Shown here piece by piece: positions 1-9,218 of a stretch of 64,000 bases of DNA. The stretch is from Duffyella gerundensis (GTDB lineage Bacteria > Pseudomonadota > Gammaproteobacteria > Enterobacterales > Enterobacteriaceae): assembly GCF_001517405.1 (NCBI RefSeq), contig NZ_LN907828.1, forward strand, positions 62,001 to 126,000. The letters are read 5' to 3'. The notes beneath the pieces were generated by a model that did not search any database, was not told where the DNA came from, and saw nothing but the letters and a program-made list of their open reading frames with translations. Numbering within the stretch: the first letter of the stretch is position 1; every line of letters starts with the position of its first letter. A program made the translations under genes and the position numbers.

Positions 1-1
1 G

Positions 2-793
2 TCGCGCATCGATGGCGGTGCCATCCGGTTTGAGGGGGAAGATCTGCTGCAATTAAAACCGAAGCGCATGGCCGATCTGCGCGGCAACGCGCTGGCGATG
101 ATCTTTCAGGAGCCGATGAGCGCGCTGAACCCGGTGTTAACGCTGGGTGAGCAGCTGTGTGAACCGCTGATCCGCCATCGCGGCGTCACGCCGAAGGCGG
201 CCTGGCAGCAGGCGACACAGCTGATTAGTGACGTCGGGCTGGGCCGGGCCGAAAGCCTGATGCGCTGTTATCCGCATCAGCTCTCCGGCGGCATGCTGCA
301 ACGCATCATGATCGCCATGGCGATCAGCTGTCAGCCGAAGCTACTGATTGCCGACGAGCCGACCACCGCGCTGGATGTCACGGTACAGGCGCAGATCCTG
401 CAGCTGCTGCGTGAACGTGCGCGGGCACAGCAGATGGCGCTGATGCTGATTACGCACGATCTCGGCGTGATTGCACAGATGGCGGAGCAGGTGGTGGTGA
501 TGTACGCCGGAAGGGTGGTTGAGCAGGGCCCTACCGCCGACGTACTGCGTCAGCCATTGCATCCTTACACCCGCGGGCTGATCGCCTCACGGCCGGTGCC
601 CGGCGAGCGCCGTCGCCGCCTGTGGTCAATTCCCGGTCAGGTACCGGATCTGGCGGCACTGCCCGCCGGGTGTGCCTTTGCCGATCGCTGCGATCGCGTT
701 TCAGCACACTGCCGGAGTGCCGTGCCACCGCTGATCGGTGAGGTGCGGCGAGCGGCCTGCTTTCACAGTGAACGCGCGGAGACGCAACCATGA
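2..793 (+). CDS. Peptide/nickel-type ABC transporter ATP-binding protein, DppD/OppD-like (5' partial)
   Basis: The reading frame is open from the first bases, so the N-terminus and Walker A motif lie outside the window. What remains has the Q-loop (FQEPMSALNP), the signature helix LSGGM, Walker B with DEPTTALD, the switch histidine (ITHD), and the C-terminal oligopeptide-transporter extension beginning HPYT with a cysteine-bearing tail. This arrangement is typical of OppD/DppD ATPases, which power periplasmic-binding-protein-dependent uptake of peptides or nickel at the inner membrane. Its stop overlaps the start of the next ATPase by 4 bases (ATGA), the usual DppD-DppF coupling. The substrate cannot be told from the ATPases alone, because the permeases and binding protein would be upstream. 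Confidence 0.9.
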   Translation, partial: SRIDGGAIRFEGEDLLQLKPKRMADLRGNALAMIFQEPMSALNPVLTLGEQLCEPLIRHRGVTPKAAWQQATQLISDVGLGRAESLMRCYPHQLSGGMLQRIMIAMAISCQPKLLIADEPTTALDVTVQAQILQLLRERARAQQMALMLITHDLGVIAQMAEQVVVMYAGRVVEQGPTADVLRQPLHPYTRGLIASRPVPGERRRRLWSIPGQVPDLAALPAGCAFADRCDRVSAHCRSAVPPLIGEVRRAACFHSERAETQP

Positions 794-1764
794 ACCAGGA
801 CTATGTGATTGAAGTCGACGGGCTGAAAAAATATTTTCCCATCCGCGATGGCTTGTTTGGCCAGGAAACCGGGCAGCTGCGCGCCGTGGATGACGTTAGC
901 TTTCGCATTCGTCGCGGTTCCATCTTTGGCCTGGTCGGCGAATCGGGCAGCGGTAAAACCACCGTAGGGCGCACGCTGCTCGGGCTGTATGAACAAACCG
1001 CAGGCCATATTCTCTGGCAGGGGCAGGATCTGCAGCAGTTAACCGCGCGACAACGCCAGGCGCTGCGGCCAAAAATGCAGCTGGTCTTTCAGGACCCTTA
1101 CAGCGCGCTGAATCCACGCATTCGCGTCGGCGACGCCATCGGCGAGGCGATGTTGCAGCATAAGTTGTGTAGCCGGGCAGAACTGCGGGACAAGGTGCTA
1201 CAGGTGATGACCATTTGCGGTCTGGCCGCGCAGCATTATGATCGCTTTCCGCATGAGTTTTCCGGCGGACAGCGACAGCGCATCGGTATTGCCCGCGCGC
1301 TGATCCTGAATCCTGACTTTATCGTCGCCGATGAGCCGATTTCCGCGCTGGACGTGTCGATTCAGGCGCAGATCATCAACCTGTTTTCCGATCTGCGTGA
1401 CGATCACGGCGTCACCTTTCTGTTTATCTCGCACGATCTCGGGGTGGTGGAGCACCTTTGCGATGATGTCGCGGTGATGTATCTCGGTCAGCTGGTGGAA
1501 ACCGCCAGCCGCGACCGGCTGTTCAGTCAACCGCTGCATCCTTATACCCAGGCGCTGCTGGCGGCAGTGCCGACGCTACAGCCGCAGCAGAAACCGTCGC
1601 AGATCGTGCAGGGTGATATTCCCGATCCGGCGAATCCGCCGCCGGGCTGTCGCTTCTCTTCGCGCTGTCCGCTGGCGACAGCGCAGTGCCGCAGCGAGGC
1701 ACCGCGTTTGCGACAGGTGGCTGAAGGGCATCAGGTGGCGTGCCATAAGGTCATGCCAGCGTGA
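790..1764 (+). CDS. Peptide/nickel-type ABC transporter ATP-binding protein, DppF/OppF-like
   Basis: A 324-residue ATPase and partner of the preceding DppD/OppD-like subunit. Walker A is GESGSGKTT (about residues 50-58), the Q-loop is FQDPYSALNPR, the signature is FSGGQRQR, Walker B is followed by DEPISALD, and the switch histidine lies in ISHD. The C-terminal HPYTQ extension and cysteine-rich tail (CRFSSRCP) mark the oligopeptide family. It is the last gene of its operon: a 472-base non-coding stretch follows, containing a hairpin. The pair forms the cytoplasmic motor of a peptide-type importer; whether the cargo is dipeptides, oligopeptides, nickel or another small molecule is undetermined. 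Confidence 0.92.
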   Translation: MNQDYVIEVDGLKKYFPIRDGLFGQETGQLRAVDDVSFRIRRGSIFGLVGESGSGKTTVGRTLLGLYEQTAGHILWQGQDLQQLTARQRQALRPKMQLVFQDPYSALNPRIRVGDAIGEAMLQHKLCSRAELRDKVLQVMTICGLAAQHYDRFPHEFSGGQRQRIGIARALILNPDFIVADEPISALDVSIQAQIINLFSDLRDDHGVTFLFISHDLGVVEHLCDDVAVMYLGQLVETASRDRLFSQPLHPYTQALLAAVPTLQPQQKPSQIVQGDIPDPANPPPGCRFSSRCPLATAQCRSEAPRLRQVAEGHQVACHKVMPA

Positions 1765-1830
1765 AATACGGTGGTCACCGTTGCGATAAATAAACACGTG
1801 CAGATGGGCTTTATTTCATAATAATGACAG

Positions 1831-1859
1831 TGCGGTTTATTTTTCTAATCTAAACCGCA
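1831..1859. other. Hairpin downstream of the dppF-like gene, possible terminator
   Basis: TGCGGTTTA at 1831-1839 is exactly complementary to TAAACCGCA at 1851-1859, with an 11-base loop. No T-run follows, so it may be a processing or stability structure or a weak terminator of the ABC operon rather than a classic intrinsic terminator. Confidence 0.45.
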
Positions 1860-2064
1860 GCTCAATAAACTGTAAATACGCATACTGGAATAACCCTTCT
1901 TCTATTTCTGTCACCTGTAAATAAATATGTCCTTCCGCTGCGTGCCCAGCCGCGCACCCCCTGATCAGAAAGGGTTTTTCTTATATTCCCTGCCTTTTTT
2001 TATTACCGCCGCACGCGTTTACTTACATTCCAGGGGGTATTCCCCAAATTAAAAAAATAGCGCG

Positions 2065-2081
2065 TTTAATGTTCCTTTAAG
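2065..2081 (+). promoter_or_regulatory. PmrA (BasR) box of the arn operon
   Basis: TTTAAT-GTTCC-TTTAAG is two direct half-sites separated by 5 bases and matches the published consensus yTTAAk-N5-yTTAAk at every defined position. It lies about 155 bases upstream of arnB. A TATATT candidate -10 sits at 2090-2095. This predicts induction of the operon by PmrA/PmrB (ferric iron, mild acid, and low magnesium via PhoP where PmrD or an equivalent exists). Confidence 0.8.
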
Positions 2082-2236
2082 GTTCGGCTTATATTCTCGC
2101 TGAAGTCTTAATCGGCCACCTTTTATCCTTATTTTTAGCCGTGCAGAAGCGTTGCGCTGCGGCGTTGTGCTGCCGGTTATTTAACGGTTCAGGCGCCCTT
2201 GCCGCACGGCATTTTTCGCATTAAGGAACAGACGTT

Positions 2237-3376
2237 ATGGCTTTTCTTCCTTTTTCTCGTCCTTCACTCGGTGCAGCTGAGCTGGCTGCCGTTGAAGCGG
2301 TGTTTCGTTCGGGCTGGATCACCACCGGCCCGCAATGCGCGGCACTGGAACAGGCGTTTTGTCAGTTCACCGGTAATCAGCACGCCATTGCGGTGAGCTC
2401 CGCCACCGGCGGCATGCACGTTGCGCTCATGGCGCTGGGATTGCAGCCGGGCGATGAGGTGATCACCCCCTCCATGACCTGGGTTTCCACGCTGAATATC
2501 ATCACTTTATTGGGCGCTACGCCGGTAATGATTGATGTCGATGACGACACGCTGATGGTCAGCGCTGAGGCGATTGAGGCGGCCATTACGCCCAATACGC
2601 GCGCGATTATACCGGTGCACTTTGCCGGTGCGCCGCTGGATCTCGACGCTATCCGCGCGGTGGCCGAACGCCACGCGATCCCGCTGATTGAAGATGCGGC
2701 GCACGCCATCGGCACGCACTACAAGGGCAGGCCGGTGGGGCAAACCGGCACCGCTATTTTCTCCTTTCACGCGATTAAAAATATCAGTTGCGCCGAAGGC
2801 GGCATGGTAGTGACCGATGATGCCGCCTTCGCTGAACGCATGCGCATGCTGAAATTTCACGGGCTGGGCGTCGACGCCTTTGATCGCTTTACCCACGGTC
2901 GACAACCGCAGGCTGAGGTCATTATGCCGGGACTGAAATATAACCTGCCCGATATCAGCGCGGCGATTGCCCTCGTGCAGCTGGAGCGGCTGCCCGCCTT
3001 TAACGCGCGTCGCGACGCCATCGCCCAGCGCTATCTCAGCGCACTGCGCGATCTGCCTTTTGCACCGCTGGCGCTGCCCACCTGGCCGCATCAGCACGCC
3101 TGGCATCTGTTTATTATTCGCGTTGACGAAGCGGCCTGCGGCATCACCCGCGATGCGCTGATGCAGGCGCTGAAAGATCAGGATATTGGCAGCGGGCTGC
3201 ACTTTCGCGCTGCGCATACCCATCGCTGGTATCGCGAGCGCTATCCACAGCTCTCGCTGCCCGCCACCGAGTGGAACAGCGAACGCATCTGCTCGCTGCC
3301 GCTGTTTCCCGACATGACCGACAGCGACGTCGAGCGCGTAATTACCGCATTGCGCACGCTCGGGGCCAGAGGATGA
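2237..3376 (+). CDS. arnB: UDP-4-amino-4-deoxy-L-arabinose--oxoglutarate aminotransferase ArnB
   Basis: A 379-residue PLP enzyme of the DegT/DnrJ/EryC1 sugar aminotransferase family, the normal length for ArnB. It converts UDP-4-keto-pentose (the product of the ArnA dehydrogenase) to UDP-L-Ara4N in the cytoplasm. The PLP-binding lysine is about residue 181 in SFHAIKN, followed by the family EGGM motif, and the substrate-pocket segment SSATGGMH is near residue 55. The ATG at 2237 has a good Shine-Dalgarno, AAGGAA, 8 bases upstream. First gene of arnBCADTEF; its stop overlaps the arnC start by 4 bases. A strong PmrA box upstream indicates control by polymyxin-resistance signalling. Confidence 0.96.
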   Translation: MAFLPFSRPSLGAAELAAVEAVFRSGWITTGPQCAALEQAFCQFTGNQHAIAVSSATGGMHVALMALGLQPGDEVITPSMTWVSTLNIITLLGATPVMIDVDDDTLMVSAEAIEAAITPNTRAIIPVHFAGAPLDLDAIRAVAERHAIPLIEDAAHAIGTHYKGRPVGQTGTAIFSFHAIKNISCAEGGMVVTDDAAFAERMRMLKFHGLGVDAFDRFTHGRQPQAEVIMPGLKYNLPDISAAIALVQLERLPAFNARRDAIAQRYLSALRDLPFAPLALPTWPHQHAWHLFIIRVDEAACGITRDALMQALKDQDIGSGLHFRAAHTHRWYRERYPQLSLPATEWNSERICSLPLFPDMTDSDVERVITALRTLGARG

Positions 3377-4353
3377 CGGAGATGCTCATACAAAAAATCT
3401 CGGTGGTGATCCCGGTGTTTAACGAGCAGGAGAGCCTGCCGGAGTTGCTGCGGCGCACCGATGCCGCCTGCCAGCGCTGCGAACTGGATTACGAAATCGT
3501 GCTGGTGGATGACGGCAGTCAGGATGACTCCGGTGAGATGATCGCCGCGGCGGCGAACCAGCCGGGTAGCCACGTTGTCGCTATTCTGCTTAACCGCAAC
3601 TACGGCCAGCACTCGGCCATTATGGCGGGCTTCAGCCACGTCAGTGGCGATCTGATCGTCACGCTGGATGCCGATCTGCAAAATCCCCCGGAGGAGATTC
3701 CGCAGCTGGTGGCCGCCGCACAGCAGGGCTACGATGTGGTGGGAACGGTGCGGCAAAACCGCCAGGACAGCTGGTTTCGTCGCCGCGCCTCACGCACCAT
3801 CAACCTGCTGATTCAGCGCGTAACCGGCAAGGCGATGGGCGATTACGGCTGCATGCTGCGCGCCTATCGTCGGCACATTATCGACGCAATGCTCAATTGC
3901 CACGAACGCAGCACCTTTATTCCGGTGCTGGCCAACACCTTTGCCCGCCGCACCATTGAATTGCCGGTCACCCACGCCGAACGGGAGTTTGGCGAGTCGA
4001 AGTACAGCTTTATGCGGCTGATCAACTTGATGTACGACCTGATCACTTGCCTGACCACCACGCCGCTACGCATGCTAAGCGTACTCGGCAGCCTGATCGC
4101 GCTGACCGGCTTTGCCTTCTCAATCACACTGATACTGCTGCGGCTGTTCTTCGGATCCGCCTGGGCCGGTGACGGCATTTTTATGCTGTTTGCCGTGCTG
4201 TTTATCTTTATCGGCGCGCAGTTTATCGGCATGGGCTTACTCGGCGAATACATCGGCCGCATCTACAACGACGTGCGCGCCCGGCCTCGTTATTTCATCC
4301 AGCGCGTCATCTATCCCCAATCCGGCGCATCCGCACAGGACTCTGAATCATGA
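3373..4353 (+). CDS. arnC: Undecaprenyl-phosphate 4-deoxy-4-formamido-L-arabinose transferase ArnC
   Basis: A 326-residue GT2 glycosyltransferase that moves the formylated L-Ara4N from UDP to undecaprenyl phosphate on the inner face of the inner membrane. The N-terminal GT-A domain opens with SVVIPVFNEQESLPEL and carries DDGSQDD and the metal-binding DAD (LDADLQNP). Two hydrophobic segments near the C-terminus (TPLRMLSVLGSLIALTGF and the one after AGDG) anchor it in the membrane. The frame is open further upstream, but the ATG at 3373 overlaps the arnB stop in the ATGA pattern used throughout this operon and gives the expected N-terminus. The stop again overlaps arnA by 4 bases. Confidence 0.96.
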   Translation: MTEMLIQKISVVIPVFNEQESLPELLRRTDAACQRCELDYEIVLVDDGSQDDSGEMIAAAANQPGSHVVAILLNRNYGQHSAIMAGFSHVSGDLIVTLDADLQNPPEEIPQLVAAAQQGYDVVGTVRQNRQDSWFRRRASRTINLLIQRVTGKAMGDYGCMLRAYRRHIIDAMLNCHERSTFIPVLANTFARRTIELPVTHAEREFGESKYSFMRLINLMYDLITCLTTTPLRMLSVLGSLIALTGFAFSITLILLRLFFGSAWAGDGIFMLFAVLFIFIGAQFIGMGLLGEYIGRIYNDVRARPRYFIQRVIYPQSGASAQDSES

Positions 4354-6338
4354 AAACCATCGTCTTCGCCTATCACGACATGGGCTGTACCGGCATCACT
4401 GCGCTGCTGCGCGCGGGTTACTCTATCGCTGCCATTTTTACTCACGCCGATGCCACCAGCGAGAATCATTTCTTTGGCTCGGTCGCCCGGCTGGCAGCGG
4501 AAAACGGCATTCCGGTTTACGCCCCGGATAACGTTAATCATCCGCTGTGGATCGATCGTATCCGGGCGATGGCGCCTGACATGCTGTTTTCCTTTTATTA
4601 CCGACACCTGCTGGGCGAGGAGATCCTCGCCTGCGCCGCGCAGGGGGCGTTTAACCTGCACGGTTCGCTGCTGCCCCAGTATCGTGGCCGTGCGCCGCTG
4701 AACTGGGTGCTGGTTAACGGCGAAACACAAACCGGCGTCACGCTGCATCGTATGGTGAAACGCGCCGATGCTGGCGACATTATTGCGCAGGCGACGCAAG
4801 AGATTGATGCCGAGGATACGGCGCTGACGTTGCATCATAAGCTGGTGCGCTGTGCGGATAATCTGCTCAATGACGCGCTGCCCGTGATGCTACAGGGGAA
4901 AATAGCGGGCAGGCCGCAGCGGGAAGAGCAGGCAACGGTGATGCGCGCCCGCACGCCGGACGATGGTCGTTTGATCTGGTCGCAGGCGGCAACGCAGCTG
5001 CACAACCTGGTGCGGGCGGTGACCGATCCCTGGCCCGGCGCCCTGGCCTGGGCGGGCACCACCAAATTCACCGTCTGGAAAAGCCGGGTCGTGGCCGTGG
5101 CCGGTGACGCAGCGGGCAAGCCGGGCACGGTGATCTCTACCGCACCCTTTGTGATCGCCTGCGGTGAAGGCGCGCTGGAGATCGTTACCGGCCAGGCAGA
5201 TAACGGCGTTTACATGAACGGCAGCCAGCTGGCGCAAAGCCTTGGCGTGGTGCCGGGCGCGCTGCTCGGCTCACAGCCGGTGGCCACGGCGAAACGCCGC
5301 ACGCGCGTGCTGATCCTCGGCGTCAACGGCTTTATCGGCAATCACCTGACCGAACGGCTGCTTCAGGATGATAATTTTGAGGTGTTTGGGCTGGATATCA
5401 GCGCCGACGCCATCAGCCGTTTTATCGGCCATCCACGCTTTCAGTTTGTGGAAGGCGACATCAGCATCCATTCAGAGTGGATCGAATATCACATCAAGAA
5501 ATGCGACGTTATTCTGCCGCTGGTGGCGATCGCTACGCCGATTGAGTACACGCGCAATCCGCTGCGGGTATTTGAGCTCGACTTCGAAGAGAACCTGAAA
5601 ATCATTCGCGACTGCGTGAAGTACGACAAGCGCATCATTTTTCCGTCGACCTCGGAAGTCTACGGCATGTGCGATGACGACAGCTTTGATGAGGATCATT
5701 CACGGCTGGTGGTCGGGCCGATCAACAAGCAGCGCTGGATCTATTCGGTGTCCAAGCAGCTGCTGGATAGGGTGATCTGGGCCTACGGCGATAAGCAGGG
5801 GCTGCGTTTTACGCTGTTCCGCCCATTCAACTGGATGGGGCCGCGGCTCGATAACCTCAATGCCGCCCGCATCGGCAGCTCACGCGCCATTACCCAGCTG
5901 ATCCTCAATCTGGTTGAAGGATCGCCGATCAAACTGATTGACGGCGGCAGCCAGAAGCGCTGCTTCACCGATATCAGCGACGGCGTCGAGGCGCTGTTCC
6001 GCATTATTGAGAATCGTGCGGGCAACTGCGACGGGCAGATTATCAACATTGGCAATCCGCATAACGAGGCGAGTATCAGAGATCTGGCTGAACAGCTGCT
6101 GGCGAGCTTTGAGCGCCATCCGCTGCGCGCGCAGTTTCCGCCGTTTGCCGGCTTCCGCGAGGTGGAAAGCAGCAGCTACTACGGCAAAGGTTATCAGGAC
6201 GTTGAGCACCGCAAACCCTCGATCCGCAACGCCCGCCGCCTGCTGGAGTGGACGCCACAGGTGGCGATGGAAACCACCATCGACAACACGCTCGATTTCT
6301 TTCTGCGCACCGTCGAGGTGCAAGGCGACGCCTCATGA
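4350..6338 (+). CDS. arnA: Bifunctional UDP-Ara4N formyltransferase / UDP-glucuronate decarboxylase ArnA
   Basis: 662 residues, the full two-domain form. The N-terminal domain (about 1-305) is a 10-formyl-THF formyltransferase with N102, H104 in LHGSLLPQYRG, and D140, matching the catalytic residues known in E. coli ArnA. The C-terminal domain (about 317-660) is an SDR-type oxidative decarboxylase of UDP-glucuronate with Rossmann motif GVNGFIG, the FPSTSEVYG active-site segment near 431-439 and YSVSK near 465-469. It feeds both the first step and the formylation step of L-Ara4N synthesis in the cytoplasm. It overlaps arnC and arnD by 4 bases each. Confidence 0.97.
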   Translation: MKTIVFAYHDMGCTGITALLRAGYSIAAIFTHADATSENHFFGSVARLAAENGIPVYAPDNVNHPLWIDRIRAMAPDMLFSFYYRHLLGEEILACAAQGAFNLHGSLLPQYRGRAPLNWVLVNGETQTGVTLHRMVKRADAGDIIAQATQEIDAEDTALTLHHKLVRCADNLLNDALPVMLQGKIAGRPQREEQATVMRARTPDDGRLIWSQAATQLHNLVRAVTDPWPGALAWAGTTKFTVWKSRVVAVAGDAAGKPGTVISTAPFVIACGEGALEIVTGQADNGVYMNGSQLAQSLGVVPGALLGSQPVATAKRRTRVLILGVNGFIGNHLTERLLQDDNFEVFGLDISADAISRFIGHPRFQFVEGDISIHSEWIEYHIKKCDVILPLVAIATPIEYTRNPLRVFELDFEENLKIIRDCVKYDKRIIFPSTSEVYGMCDDDSFDEDHSRLVVGPINKQRWIYSVSKQLLDRVIWAYGDKQGLRFTLFRPFNWMGPRLDNLNAARIGSSRAITQLILNLVEGSPIKLIDGGSQKRCFTDISDGVEALFRIIENRAGNCDGQIINIGNPHNEASIRDLAEQLLASFERHPLRAQFPPFAGFREVESSSYYGKGYQDVEHRKPSIRNARRLLEWTPQVAMETTIDNTLDFFLRTVEVQGDAS

Positions 6339-7237
6339 AAAAAATTGGCCTGCGCATTGATGTGGATACCTGGCGTGGCACGCAACGGGGCGTGCCAGCG
6401 CTGCTCGATCTGTTCAACAAGCACGATATTCAGGCAACCTTCTTTTTTACCGTGGGGCCGGACAATATGGGGCGGCATCTGTGGCGGATGCTGAAACCGG
6501 CGTTTTTATGGAAGATGCTGCGATCGCGCGCCGCCACGCTTTACGGCTGGGACATCGTGCTGGCGGGTACCGCGTGGCCGGGCCGGGTGATTGGCGAGGG
6601 TCTGGCGTCGGTGATCAACGCCACCACCGATCATCATGAGGTCGGGCTGCACGCCTGGGATCATTTTGCCTGGCAAACCTGGGCGGGCGTCTGGCCGAAA
6701 GAGCGGCTTCATCAGCAGATCCAGCGCGGCCTGACGCTGCTGGAAAACATTACCGGCAGCACCATCTGCTGTTCAGCGGCGGCGGGCTGGCGCGCCGATG
6801 GCCGTGTGGTGCAGGCCAAAGAGCATTTTGCCTTTCGCTATAACAGCGACTGCCGCGGCACCGCGCCATTTCGCCCATTGCTCACCAATGGCCAGCCGGG
6901 CACGGTGCAAATACCGGTGACGTTGCCCACCTGGGATGAGGTGGTCGGCACGCAAACCAGCATTGCCGGTTACAACGATTATATTCTCAGCCGCATGCAG
7001 GCCGATTCCGGCACGCCGGTTTACACCATTCATGCTGAGGTGGAAGGCATTAGCCAACTGGCCGCCTTTGACTATCTGCTGACGCGCTGTAAAGCGCAGG
7101 GCATCGAATTTTGCCCGCTGGGCGCGCTGCTACCCGCCGACATTAACCGGCTGCCGCTGGGGAAAGTGGTGCGTGGGCAGATCGCCGGGCGGGAAGGGTG
7201 GCTCGGCTGCGAAACACGGACTGGGGTTGAGCCATGA
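6335..7237 (+). CDS. arnD: 4-deoxy-4-formamido-L-arabinose-phosphoundecaprenol deformylase ArnD
   Basis: A 300-residue polysaccharide-deacetylase (NodB-fold) enzyme that removes the formyl group from undecaprenyl-linked L-Ara4FN, making the transfer irreversible. The N-terminal metal-binding aspartates sit in GLRIDVDTWRG, the second motif is HEVGLHAWDHF (histidine ligands), and the AAAGWRADGR region follows. An open frame extends upstream inside arnA, but the ATG at 6335 overlapping the arnA stop gives the conserved MKKIGLRID start and the usual family length. The stop overlaps arnT. Confidence 0.95.
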   Translation: MKKIGLRIDVDTWRGTQRGVPALLDLFNKHDIQATFFFTVGPDNMGRHLWRMLKPAFLWKMLRSRAATLYGWDIVLAGTAWPGRVIGEGLASVINATTDHHEVGLHAWDHFAWQTWAGVWPKERLHQQIQRGLTLLENITGSTICCSAAAGWRADGRVVQAKEHFAFRYNSDCRGTAPFRPLLTNGQPGTVQIPVTLPTWDEVVGTQTSIAGYNDYILSRMQADSGTPVYTIHAEVEGISQLAAFDYLLTRCKAQGIEFCPLGALLPADINRLPLGKVVRGQIAGREGWLGCETRTGVEP

Positions 7238-8892
7238 ATCATCGTCGTAATGGCCTGTTACTGCTGGCCCTGATCGCGCTCTATTACCTGCTGCCGCTGG
7301 AATTCAGGCCGCTGTGGCAGCCCGACGAGATGCGCTATGCCGAAATCAGCCGCGAGATGCTGCACAACGGCAACTGGATCACGCCGCATTTTCTCGGCCT
7401 GCGCTACTTCGAAAAACCGGCGGCGGGGTACTGGATCAATAACCTCGGCCAGTGGCTGTTTGGTCATAATAATTTCGCCGTGCGCATTGGCGCGGTCGCT
7501 TCCACCCTGACCAGCGCGCTGCTGCTTTACTGGCTCGGCTGCCGTCTGTTTGCCAGCCGTCGCATCGCGCTCACCGGCAGCCTGATTTTTCTGACCTCGC
7601 TGCTGGTGTATGGCGTCAGCACCTATGCGGTGCTGGATCCGATGCTCACGCTCTGGCTGGTTGCTGCCATGACGCTGTTCTGGTGGGCAAGTCACGCCGG
7701 GAGCCGCGCGCAACGCCTTGGCGGCTGGCTGCTGTTTGGCCTGGCCTGCGGCATGGGCTTTATGACCAAAGGCTTTCTGGCGCTGGTGCTGCCGGTGCTG
7801 GCGATTGTGCCCTGGGCAGCGTGGCAGCGGCGGCTGAACGAATTACTACGCTACGGCCCGCTGGCGCTGCTCAGTGCGGCACTGATTTCTGCCCCCTGGG
7901 CGCTGGCAATTTATCACCAGCAGCCCGATTTCTGGCACTACTTTTTCTGGGTTGAACACATACAGCGCTTCGCCGACCAGGATGCGCAGCACAAGGCGCC
8001 GTTCTGGTACTACCTGCCGATGTTGATCGCGGGCACGCTGCCGTGGCTGGCGCTGCTGCCGGGTGCGCTGTTCACGGCGTGGCGTCAGCGTACCGCCGCG
8101 CCGGGCATGCTCTATCTGCTCTGCTGGACGCTACTGCCGCTGCTGTTTTTCAGCATCGCCAAAGGCAAGTTACTCACCTATATTTTGCCCTGTTTTGCGC
8201 CGCTGGCCCTGCTTATTGCCGCGCACGGACATGCGTTGGCGGCCCGCGCGTCGCGCACGCTGCGCGTTAACGCGGTGATCAATGTGCTGTTCGGCAGCGG
8301 CGCGGCGCTGCTGATCATTCTGGTGCTGGCACCCTGGGGCATTGGTAAACATCCGCTGTATGCTGCCGACGAACTGCTGCCGCTGAGCCTGGCGCTGATC
8401 GCCTTCGCCGGTTGGGCGCTGGCTGGTGCGCTCAGCCTGGGATCGGCGGCGCGCCGCTGGCAATGGGCCGCGCTCTGTCCGCTGGCGCTGGCATTGTGCA
8501 TCGGCGGGGCGATTCCGCGCAGTGTGGAAAACAGCCGTCAACCGCAGGGCTTTATCCACAGCGTCAGTGACAAACTCACCGGCAGCCGCTATCTGCTCAG
8601 CGACAATCCCGGTATTGCCTCGGCGCTTGCCTGGACGCTACGGCGCAGCGATATTTTGTTATATGACCAGCAGGGCGAGCTGCGTTATGGCCTGAGCTAT
8701 GCCGATGCGCAGGACCGTTTTGTCAGCGGCGATCGTTTCAGCGCCTGGCTGGCGGCGCACCGTCAGCAGGGCACCGTTTCGCTGGTGCTGCTGCTGGATC
8801 GCGACGAGCCGCTACCTGCGGATCTGCCGCGCGCGGATGTGGTCTGCCGCAGCGATCGCATGCTGCTGCTGCAATACAAGCCGACGCCATGA
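7234..8892 (+). CDS. arnT: Lipid A 4-amino-4-deoxy-L-arabinosyltransferase ArnT
   Basis: A 552-residue, GT83-family polytopic inner-membrane enzyme that transfers L-Ara4N from undecaprenyl phosphate to lipid A phosphates on the periplasmic side, lowering the negative charge of LPS and giving resistance to polymyxin and cationic peptides. The first periplasmic loop has the acidic WQPDEMRYAE motif expected to bind metal and the lipid-linked sugar. About a dozen hydrophobic segments follow, then a soluble C-terminal domain (from about residue 430). Start and stop overlap its neighbours by 4 bases. Confidence 0.96.
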   Translation: MNHRRNGLLLLALIALYYLLPLEFRPLWQPDEMRYAEISREMLHNGNWITPHFLGLRYFEKPAAGYWINNLGQWLFGHNNFAVRIGAVASTLTSALLLYWLGCRLFASRRIALTGSLIFLTSLLVYGVSTYAVLDPMLTLWLVAAMTLFWWASHAGSRAQRLGGWLLFGLACGMGFMTKGFLALVLPVLAIVPWAAWQRRLNELLRYGPLALLSAALISAPWALAIYHQQPDFWHYFFWVEHIQRFADQDAQHKAPFWYYLPMLIAGTLPWLALLPGALFTAWRQRTAAPGMLYLLCWTLLPLLFFSIAKGKLLTYILPCFAPLALLIAAHGHALAARASRTLRVNAVINVLFGSGAALLIILVLAPWGIGKHPLYAADELLPLSLALIAFAGWALAGALSLGSAARRWQWAALCPLALALCIGGAIPRSVENSRQPQGFIHSVSDKLTGSRYLLSDNPGIASALAWTLRRSDILLYDQQGELRYGLSYADAQDRFVSGDRFSAWLAAHRQQGTVSLVLLLDRDEPLPADLPRADVVCRSDRMLLLQYKPTP

Positions 8893-9218
8893 ACAGCAAT
8901 CTTCTGCTGGTACTGCTTACCAGCCTGTTGAGCTGTGGCGGCCAGCTGTGTCAGAAACAGGCGGCGCGCCAGCGCACTCGCTATGGCGTCATCGGCTGGC
9001 TGCTAAGCGGGCTGCTGCTACTGGCCGCGGGCATGCTGATCTGGCTGCGTGTGCTGCAACGTTTGCCGGTCAGCCTGGCTTATCCAATGCTGAGCCTCAA
9101 CTTTATGCTGGTGGCGCTGGCGGCGCGGCTAATCTGGCGTGAAAAGCTGTCGCGCCAGCAGTGGCTGGGCACGCTGCTGATTGTGGTGGGCGTGGCATTA
9201 ATGGGGCGATACGCATGA
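8889..9218 (+). CDS. arnE: Undecaprenyl-phosphate-Ara4N flippase subunit ArnE
   Basis: A 109-residue, four-helix protein of the small multidrug resistance/EamA type. It is the usual length for ArnE, which with ArnF moves undecaprenyl-phosphate-L-Ara4N across the inner membrane. The second half has the YPMLSLNFMLVAL segment typical of the family, ending in WLGTLLIVVGVALMG. It overlaps both arnT and arnF by 4 bases, so the operon is fully translationally coupled. Confidence 0.93.
   Translation: MNSNLLLVLLTSLLSCGGQLCQKQAARQRTRYGVIGWLLSGLLLLAAGMLIWLRVLQRLPVSLAYPMLSLNFMLVALAARLIWREKLSRQQWLGTLLIVVGVALMGRYA

Larger units (their letters stand above)
1765..2236. other. Intergenic region between ABC operon and arn operon
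   Basis: No gene is supported in this AT-richer stretch. It holds a perfect 9-bp inverted repeat at 1831-1859, a perfect PmrA-box match at 2065-2081 and a candidate -10 at 2090-2095. The arnB ribosome binding site AAGGAA lies at 2223-2228. The leader from the proposed promoter to arnB is about 140 bases. Confidence 0.7.

Noticed and set aside
1951..1980. Possible terminator ending in GGGTTTTTC
   Set aside because: The stem is only four base pairs, too weak to claim.
4450..4838. Antisense and alternate-frame ORFs inside arnA, arnT, bud and hscC genes
   Set aside because: Long shadow frames are expected in GC-rich genes; none has a start signal or recognisable domain.
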